From Letharia columbiana (Eukaryota > Ascomycota > Lecanoromycetes > Lecanorales > Parmeliaceae), in contig NW_023501069.1 in NCBI RefSeq assembly GCF_014066305.1, forward strand, positions 572,334 to 636,333: a DNA stretch of 64,000 nucleotides, read 5' to 3'. The notes beneath the pieces were generated by a model, which did no database searches, was not told the origin of the DNA, and saw nothing but the letters and a program-made list of their open reading frames with translations. A program made the position numbers and the translations under genes. Each line of letters opens with the position of its first letter. Positions within the stretch are counted from its first letter, which is position 1. Shown here piece after piece: positions 56,616 through 64,000 of the stretch.

Positions 56616-58436
56616 ATGGCCGTTATCCGGATTCCTATCATCACTATGCTTCTACCGACCATCGTCTGCCTTTTCTTTGCTACCGCTTATAGCATCAATA
56701 TCACCACTTCCAACGTCCTTACCCCAACCTTCCCATCCAACACCTCCTCCTCCGCCCTCCTCACCCACGCGTTCGCTTCCAACACCACCATCTTCGCGCC
56801 CCTCACAGCGCCTATTTACCGTAATGTTACTCCCGGCGACGTATGGGTCTTCCCTAGCAGTGCGAACGACCTTGGTGCGAGGCAAGTAAGCTGTGAGTGT
56901 TTTAACCCTGACGGTGAGTTGTGCTCTTTGAAGTGTGAGGCAGAGGGGTTCTCTGATGTGAAGAACAGACCAATGCTGCATAGCCGCCTCCTCCAGCGTG
57001 CCGCCCTTCTGCATGCCGACTGGATCTACGTGCTGCGGGGATACGTTCTGCGTGGCGGACGAGACTTGCTGTGAGGAGGGTTGCTGCCCCGCCGTAAGTC
57101 TTCTTTCCCACTCCTCTCTTCTATCTTCTCCCGATCCACCATCCTATTCAATTGTAAGGCCGGCATCGCTGACACGGAAAAGCTTACAACTTGCAACATC
57201 AAATCCTCCGTCACCGGCTGCTGCCCCAGAGGCGAGGTCTGCGCCATTCCTGACGGTGCAATCTGCTACGATCACACCTCGTCAAACTGCTCGAACCGGG
57301 CCTCCCCACCGCCGAATTGCTGCCCCGCCGACGACCCCTTCTGTCGCGACTTCAAGCCTCGCGGATGGGGCTGCTATGGCCTCTCTACGACTGCGTCCGC
57401 TACTTCCACCGTACCGACCATGACTGCGGCCGGCACTTCGAACATCTTTGCGCCTCCTGCGAGCACGTCTCCGAGCGCCATCTCTACGCATACCATGACG
57501 ATATCCGTGGTCTCGGACGGGCACGGGGGGTGTTTCTCTCGCCTTTCCGACCAAGAGTGCTGCCGCAGGTTCAGAGGGTGGCGAGACGACGTACGTGCTT
57601 GACTGGGCGGCGAGTTCCGCAACCCCCATCGCGGCCGCGACGAGCGGTCAATCCGTTGAGTCGACGTCGAATACGGTGCTCTCGGCAGCAGTCGCAACGT
57701 CTACCGCCTCGTCTACGACCGCGCAGTCCACGTCGGCGAGCTCGTCCACAATACCACCCCGCTCATCGTCTCCACCCGCACTGTGCTACAACCCAGACGC
57801 TAACTCGCATCCTCCCTGTCCCACCACGGCAACGCCCCCCCGCTTCATCCTCAACTTCCGGCGCAGGGTTCAACCCATCCGGCGCTACGATTGTCAGATC
57901 GCAAGCGAGGAAGCTCCGCATCCCTCTCCTCCACCCCCTCGACGACAACAACGACCACCAATCCCGGCCCGGCAACACCGTCTTCTTCTTCTTCCTCCTC
58001 CCCCTCCTCGCCGCCTCCATCCTCTACGCAACCTTCGGCCACTTCGTCAAGCGCTCCGATGCCGACCGCGCGCCACTCGGATCCGCTCTCCGCGCTCTCG
58101 GCTACGATGACCCGCAGATCGACGCCATCCTCGCCGGACCCCGGACCGGTCAATCGTGATCCCGCACCTCTCGTCGTCGCGGATGAGGTCACGCCTCGGG
58201 CCGAGACGGAGAAGAAGGACATCACCGTCGTGCGGGGGAGCGCGCGGCCCCTGCTGGCGCCCCGGGTGGTGTCCAAGGGGCAGATCCGGGTGGTGAGGGG
58301 CAGTGCGAGGCCGTTTGTGCTGGGGAAGAGAGCGCATTCGCTGTGGGAGGGGATGAGGGGGGTGGGTGATAAGGAGGACGGAGGGGAGGAGAGGGTAGAG
58401 GGAGATGGTTCTGTGGGGGAGAGGGGGAGGCTTTAG
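56616..58436 (+). CDS. Cysteine-rich single-pass membrane protein, sensor-like
   Basis: Exons 56616-56913, 56969-57093 and 57183-58436. Exon 1 encodes a signal peptide (IITMLLPTIVCLFFATAYS) and an N-glycosylation-rich stretch. Then comes a cysteine-rich ectodomain with SCECFNPD, QCCIAA, STCCGDTFC, ETCCEEGCCP, SSVTGCCPRGEVC and NCCPADDPFC, followed by a Ser/Thr-rich stalk, a membrane span VFFFFLLPLLAASILYATFG and a cytoplasmic tail with two VVRGSARP motifs. This type-I layout resembles fungal cell-surface sensor-like proteins, but no known family is claimed. Three frame breaks (G6 at 57525-57530, C7 at 57835-57841, C4 at 58139-58142) are each repaired by removing one base, giving about 557 residues; without repair the protein ends near 57602 before the membrane span. 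The AAG acceptor of exon 3 is uncertain. Confidence 0.55.
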
Positions 58437-58888
58437 ATGGAGTTCTAGCCTGCGGGGAGTAGGGCTGGGGATGATGATGAGTTTCCTTGATGAGTGTTGT
58501 GTGGTGGATGTTTGTGACTGCGGCTGGATTCGCGGTTGATCGTGGTCTCTTCTTCTTTCGTCTTGAATCCATAGGGGACGGCGCGGCTTCTTGTTATGTG
58601 GTGGTTTGGAAACAAGGACGTACGTTGAGAAGGGAAAGATTTCTCGGCGAAACGCGACAGTGTTGCATAGCGGTCGTTTTCATAAGCCTCTTCTATTGCT
58701 CTAATATTGAAAGATGCTGGAAGTCTAGTTTTCTATGTGGATTATTCGCTAGAGCTTTTATGGGATACTGGAATGATACGCAGCTACATTAGCCATGAGG
58801 GAGGGCCAAAGGATCAAGTGCCTGCACCTGAAAGTTATGATAGATAGTATGAAAAATCGCACACATCGATTCCTTGTGAACCTTTGCA
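58437..58888. other. Convergent 3' spacer
   Basis: 452 bp between the ends of two converging genes. It should contain both polyadenylation regions. An ORF at 58487-58792 is not supported. Confidence 0.5.
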
Positions 58889-61800
58889 TCACTCCTCATG
58901 CCCTCTACTACCGCTCACGCCTGCGGTTCCCCCAGCCAAACTGTCGCCTCTGGGCGGCCTCACTACTCCACCTCCATTCTCAGTCCCAGGACTCTGCGCC
59001 ATTTCTCTCGGAGACGCAGTCCCACTCCCGGGCACTGGTCTCCTAAGTTGTGGCGCCGCACCTTGCGCTTGGCTCCTCAATGCATTGATCTGGAAAGGGT
59101 TTCTGACGGGAGAGGTGGTTCGTGTGCGTGAGGGCTCATCTGTTGGCGAAGGAACGAGGTTGTTAGTGTTGATGGGCGTGGGTTTGGCGGGCGGACGTGG
59201 TTGGGATTGAGATGCAGAGCGAGAGCGGGATTGAGGGGAGGATGATTGAACAGAGACGGCTGGCGGGGCTATTGGTGGTGCTTGACGCGGTTGAGATTGT
59301 GCGGGTGGTGGGGGTCGTTGTTGGTTGTGAAGTTGGCCAGGTTGGGGTTGAGTCTGGGTTTGGACCTGGGACAAAGCGGACTGGGGTGGTTGTGGCCATT
59401 GAGTTGGAGAGTCCTTAGGCGGGGCCGATGGCGGTGGTCCATTGCGAGATTGCGGCGGCGTCTGCGCTTTCGATGGTTGTGCCAGTCTTGATGCCTGCTG
59501 TGAGATATAGACGTAGGGGTCGTACTCAAGGCCCACAGACGGTGGTGGTTGTGGAAAGTTGCTCGTAGATCCAGTAGGCCGAGGAAACTTTGCCGCTCCG
59601 CTTGATGCTCTCCGCTTCCCTCGTGTGGATTGACGCCGTAGTAGGCCTCGCACCTCTTCGATAGAGACGGTGCGATCAAATTCGGGAATGTCCATCGTTG
59701 AGACGGAATGGGCGACTGACTTGGGAGTTGTGGGCTCGATAAGATCGCCAGGAGTATGAGCTGTATCGGCAGCCGGGCGACGAGAGTTCAAAGTGGTGAG
59801 GGCATTACTCTCAGAGGCAGCGGGATGGCGTAAGCGAAGTGGAGGAGGTGTGACCGAGTCACGCATGTTAGGTTCAGCACTGGAGGTTACCCCTGAAGGT
59901 CCGCTCTTAGCGGGGAGGTCTGGTATCTCCGCTGGAAAGAGTCTCTTTGCGTCTTTAGCTGTGGCAGCCGCTTCACGATTGGCGGCTGCTTGCGCGTCGG
60001 AGACAGTGACAGAGTAGGTGGGCTGGTCGGCGCTGCCTAGAGTTGATCCTGCTCCACCTGGACCGTTGATAGGAATTTTTCGCAGGGCTAGGACTAAAGC
60101 ACACATGAACTTCGATCGACGAGCAGCTCTGATAGTTTCGTTAGACCAATTGGACTTGTGTCTGATCTCAACCTTCAGCTCCATCTTGTCCATCGCTGCA
60201 ATACCGGTGATCTCGACATCGATGTCCGGCTGGAAGTCTCTCGAGTTCTCCTTGTCGGTGACGAACGCCTGCATTTCGTTCCTGAGAAGCTGGACATCCT
60301 CGATGGTGGTACCAAAATCGATATAAATAGAGAGCTGTTCCCGCATAGCATCAGACCTCGAGACGTTTTGGATCCACATACTATTGAGCACAATGTTTGG
60401 TACTTGTGTCAATTTGTGGGTATTGATGTGCTTAAATACTGTGAAAAGGAGCGAGATGTGTTTAACGACTAGCTGGTCATCACCAATGTCGACTCGGTCA
60501 AGTACGTCGAAAGGATGCTTGACGAACAGGAAGATGCAAGAGCCAAGGACTTCCTGGGCTGTTGTGGCAAAGACGAAAGATAGTGATAGCAAAGCGGTAC
60601 CAGCCGTTGCCAGGGTAGTCGTCAAGGAGGTGTTCAAGAAAGCCACTATAGCAATGTTAGAAGGTGCACACAATTATAGTATTGGAATAACTTGCCGAAT
60701 ACAAACACAACGACGATAAAGACAACAATGCACAGCAGATTGTCCAACACGTTGATAGCCTGATCAACATCGTGCAAGCTGCTAGCAATCGAATGCCGTT
60801 CCTTGCCAAATTCGCAAATCGTCAAAATCATTTCGTCGAGACTGATGTCTCCATTGCTGTCTCGATCCAAAATCGCAAAAGCCTCCTCGGCTTCGGCGTA
60901 ATGATCAGGACCAAGGACCTCAACAACATCGTCCATGAACAGAGCTTCCTTGCCCTCAACCACAAAGCTCATCCATAACCGTTTAGCCAATGCTTCTGAG
61001 GATTTGTTCTTCTCGAGAGCTTCTACTACGATTGAGTGAGCGGAGTCGGGGTTGAAGACCTGCTTTCCAGTGACCTCAGAAGCTATGTTGCCGAAAGCGG
61101 ACGTAAGCTTGTCGCCGAATCGGCCAACATTCATCAGAAGCTTCATAGGCGTGGCGGAGCCCGAGTGCTTTTGACCATGTTTACTTCCTGGGATATCGAT
61201 AGAGTCGTGGATAATGTAGTCTTCTTCGGCGAATTCGTTGCAGTAAGCGGGGAACAAATGGCGAGAAGCGTCGTAGAGTAAACTCAAGAGGTAGATTCTG
61301 TGCTTCGAGTCTTTGATCTTCGCATGGAATTGCGTATGGTGATAGCTGATGGAGATGAGCTGTATGAGTAATTTCTCAAATAGAAGAATCCAAGATGCTA
61401 CCAAGAATGACGCAAGGATCTCTTGGACGACGGCTTCCCAATGTTTGAGTACGGTACCGTTGCCAGATAGAAGTGGATCATGTTTCTGGGTGGTATTCGT
61501 AGGACTCTGTGCCTTAGTGAAGGCCGCTTGTTGCCTTCGCTGGTTTGGATTACGGGTCATAACCTATGATAAGAGACCTTAGCTCGCACGTACTTCTTCC
61601 AGCAATATTGTGCAAGGCCTACCGGTGCAAATGTAGCCAACGATGCCAACGCCCATCCGCATAGAGATAAGTATATTTCCAAAGATTGTATGACCAAAGA
61701 ATATTTCCTGGTTCCTGAGCTCACGATCCCGCACAAGAATTCAAAGATCCACGGAAGGGTTTTCGCAGCGAGCTTCGATACCCATAAACTGAGCCATATA

Positions 61801-62342
61801 CATTCCAACCACGAAAAGATCCAGACAATACGGACACCGCCTAGAGTTGCATTTTGTGCTCCAGTAGCTCCAATGATGATAGGTATGGCGATGATAGTAG
61901 CCAAAGGTAGAACATATAGGAAGTATTGGGTGACAACCGAAAAGTTCAAGATCTTGTTGTATATTATGCCCATCTGCGTGACAATCTCTTCCTCCCCATC
62001 ACTGCTCTTCTTCCCAGTCTTCTTTTCAGTTCTCCGTCGGCCAGCGACATGACGCTGGTAAAAGCCGGCTTTCTCATTGAGCTGCTGCTCAGGGGCACCA
62101 GTAGTGGTAGGGGTGTAGGAATCTGTCTTGCGGGCTCCAGTCTTACTATTGCTGACACTGCTCATGGGCATGGTGATCGTAGCGTCGTTAGGATTGCTCA
62201 TCGTAGACGAATCGCTCTGGTTCGGTATGTGTTGGAAACCCTTGGAGGAGCGATTGGTAGAAGAACGCTTAGAGCCAGGCATTGGTTCCTGAGGGAGAGT
62301 AGACTTGGATACAATCGATGCTCGATGACTTTTGATGACCAT
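58889..62342 (-). CDS. MscS-type mechanosensitive channel with EF-hand
   Basis: Three minus-strand exons, 62342-61594, 61534-60696 and 60645-58889, give 1114 residues. The 59-bp first intron uses an AAG acceptor, chosen by phase. The second (50 bp) is a GC-AG intron, GCAAGT...CTAACATTGCTATAG, and restores frame exactly. The N-terminus is polar and basic. Membrane spans include FLYVLPLATIIAIPIIIGA, VWIFSWLECIWLSLWV and ILASFLVASWILLFEKLLIQ. An EF-hand loop DRDSNGDISLDE (about 473-484) precedes the pore helix (VAFLNTSLTTTLATAGTALL) and the MscS beta domain (VKHPFDVLDRVDIG). The last 300 residues are Pro/Gln/Ser-rich. This matches the fission-yeast Msy1/Msy2 class, which sits in ER or cortical membranes and limits calcium entry during hypo-osmotic shock. 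It diverges from the PLP gene across a shared 506-bp promoter. Confidence 0.88.
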
Positions 62343-62848
62343 GTGTGGCTAAAGAGAGAGTATATTGCGAACGAGCCTTCCCCCTGAAGAGAGTGACGTT
62401 GGGTTTCGTGATGAAAATGCAGAGGAGGAAGCTGCCTCCAGGGCTGTAACGACAGTGGTTTGGGGCGAAGGAATGTATAGCTGGTCAGTGAGGACCGTGG
62501 TGAAATGGCTGAGGAGGCTCAGAAATGGAAAACAGTAAGAGTCGGGGCAAGAAGAGAAAAGGCACAGGCAAGACGCCCGTTTCAGGGGCGATACATGCAG
62601 GAGGAATGAGAAGTTGCCCGCCAAGTTTCACCGGGGCCCCGGGTCTCGACAGTACCCTTGCTTAGCTCCTTAGCTAACGAGCCGACGGCGACAATCCCAA
62701 GAGGCAGGCGAATCTGATGCAAAGGATGAGTATCATCTCTGTCGCAAATTTGATTGACCCTCAAGGAGTATCCATCTAACGAACCCCTGTGCCCTTGAAA
62801 CTCGAAGAGACACGAATCGTCTCAAGAAGATAACGACCCAATGATATC
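62343..62848. promoter_or_regulatory. Shared divergent promoter
   Basis: 506 bp separate the start codons of the minus-strand channel gene and the plus-strand PLP gene. No ORF is supported. Specific factor sites were not recognised. Confidence 0.5.
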
Positions 62849-63687
62849 ATGACCGACACAAAAGACCAGGAACCCGCAGAAATGCGAGTTGATCCAGCAC
62901 GAGCAAAACACCTCTCCTCAAACATCTCCTCCATACTCTCTCGCATCGAGTCCGCCAAACCTTCTTCAGGCCCACCAGTCCGCCTCGTCGCCGTCTCCAA
63001 GCTCAAACCCGCCAATGACGTTCTAGCCCTGCATTCCGCACCCCACAACCACCTCCATTTTGGCGAAAACTACCAGCAAGAACTCCTCCAAAAATCTCTC
63101 CTTCTGCCCCGAGAAATCCGCTGGCATTTCATCGGCGCGTTGCAGACGAATAAGTGCAAGCCGTTGGCGGAACAGATACCGAATCTGTGGTGCGTGGAGA
63201 GTGTGGATACGGGGAAGAAGGCTGATCAGCTAGAGAAAGGGAGGGCGGCGCTCTGTGAGAAGGAGAAAGATTACGGAGGGGTGCCATTGAGGGTGTTCGT
63301 GCAGGCCAATACGTCCGGGGAAGAGGAGAAGAGTGGGGTGGAACCTGAAGGGGGCGGCGGAGTTGTGTAGGCATGTCAGGGAGCAGTGTCCACACTTGAA
63401 GTTGCAGGGGTTGATGACCATTGGGGCTATAGCGAGGAGCAAGGAGGCGAAGGAGGGGGTGGAAAATGAAGATTTTTTTAGACTGAGGGAGGTTAGGGAT
63501 CAAGTCGTGAAGGAATTGGGGTTACAGGAGGGGGACCTGGAGCTCAGTATGGGCATGAGCGAAGACTTTGAGAGTGCGATTCGGTGTGGAAGTAATGAAG
63601 TCAGGGTCGGGAGCACGATTTTCGGGGGAGAGGCCGGCCAAAGGGGATGCGAAGATTAAGGAGACGGTTGAGGAGGGGAAGGGATGA
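62849..63687 (+). CDS. PLP homeostasis protein (YggS/PROSC family)
   Basis: A single exon. The protein shows the full YggS/PROSC/YBL036C signature in order: LVAVSKLKP with the PLP-binding lysine, HFGENYQQELLQK, IRWHFIGALQTNKCKPLA, WCVESVDTGKKA, RVFVQANTSGEEEKSG, LKLQGLMTIGA, then LSMGMSEDFESAI and VRVGSTIFG. These single-domain TIM barrels bind pyridoxal phosphate and keep its cellular level safe; no enzyme activity is established. As written the frame breaks twice, at GGGGG 63350-63354 and GGGGG 63624-63628. Removing one G from each run gives an uninterrupted 278-residue protein ending at 63687, the normal family length. I therefore treat it as intact with consensus errors, not as a pseudogene. 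Confidence 0.85.
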
Positions 63688-64000
63688 ACATAAATCGCGG
63701 TGAGGTTCATGATATTGACCCATGACTGCCTTTGTCAGGCGAGGTTTCCCCCCCCAATACAAAACAGGCAGTCGAAGCGCTACGAATCTCTAAAATTTCG
63801 ACATGACGAGCACCAACGAGGATTTATCTTGCTGTTGAACGCTCAACTGGAAGCAATTTCGATCATACAAGATCAGTAGCTTTTTCTTGGGGTGTTACCA
63901 ATATTTGACCTAACACCAAAAAAGCCAGAGTCCCAGAATGCAACATTTTTTATTCCTGACAATTTGCCTGCTGTATGGTACTTCCGAGCTCTTCTGATGG
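63688..64000. other. Right-end flank
   Basis: 313 bp after the PLP gene. It includes a C8 run (63748-63755) but no ORF or RNA gene that I can support. Confidence 0.45.

Noticed and set aside
57282..58337. Several long minus-strand and alternative-frame ORFs
   Set aside because: Shadows of the GC-rich Ser/Thr/Pro-coding exon of the membrane protein gene.

Overview
The window looks like nuclear DNA of a filamentous ascomycete (Pezizomycotina). Genes are split by short GT-AG introns of about 45-65 bp with CTAAC/CTGAC-type branch sites. There are HET-domain and NACHT (NLR-like) genes, a large CA/TG-depleted AT-rich island typical of repeat-induced point mutation (RIP), and conserved fungal genes: AP-2 alpha adaptin, an HRI1-like gene, an EF-hand MscS channel and a PLP-homeostasis protein. 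I cannot place it more precisely; Dothideomycetes or Leotiomycetes would fit.

Left third (1-25 kb), repeat-rich. Positions 1-840 hold a higher-order minisatellite. About 1.1-7.09 and 8.68-10.64 kb form one RIP-mutated AT island, split by a young 1.58-kb non-autonomous LTR element with a perfect 5-bp target duplication. That element itself contains a 373-bp hAT-like MITE with a perfect 8-bp duplication. A GT8-type glycosyltransferase (11.4-12.7 kb) is the first intact gene. Between 14 and 23 kb lie three related copies of a gene family I do not recognise (two apparently intact, one 5'-truncated) and perhaps a fourth promoter relic. They surround a decayed Ty1/copia element that carries a half-tRNA primer site.

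Middle (25-41 kb). A coiled-coil gene is followed by long gene-poor stretches, a damaged HET-domain gene, and a NACHT/ankyrin-like gene, which together resemble an incompatibility or immunity locus. Next come possible secreted-protein debris, a 50-bp perfect palindromic repeat block and the 3' end of another copia element.

Right third (41-64 kb), gene-dense and mostly conserved: AP-2 alpha, a PiggyBac transposase relic, a small ankyrin ORF, a 16-cysteine CxC-repeat protein with a TA-flanked MITE upstream, an HRI1-like gene, a membrane-linked alpha/beta hydrolase, a cysteine-rich single-pass membrane protein, an EF-hand MscS channel, and divergently from it a YggS/PROSC-type PLP-binding protein.

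Reading frames of five genes or gene relics are broken at about ten places. In each case removing one base from a homopolymer run restores the family-like frame. This one-sided pattern suggests consensus overcalls at least as strongly as true pseudogenes, and it affects how the HET, NACHT, membrane-protein and PLP genes should be read. All gene models are manual; splice sites are supported by phase, consensus and homology-like continuity, not by transcripts.
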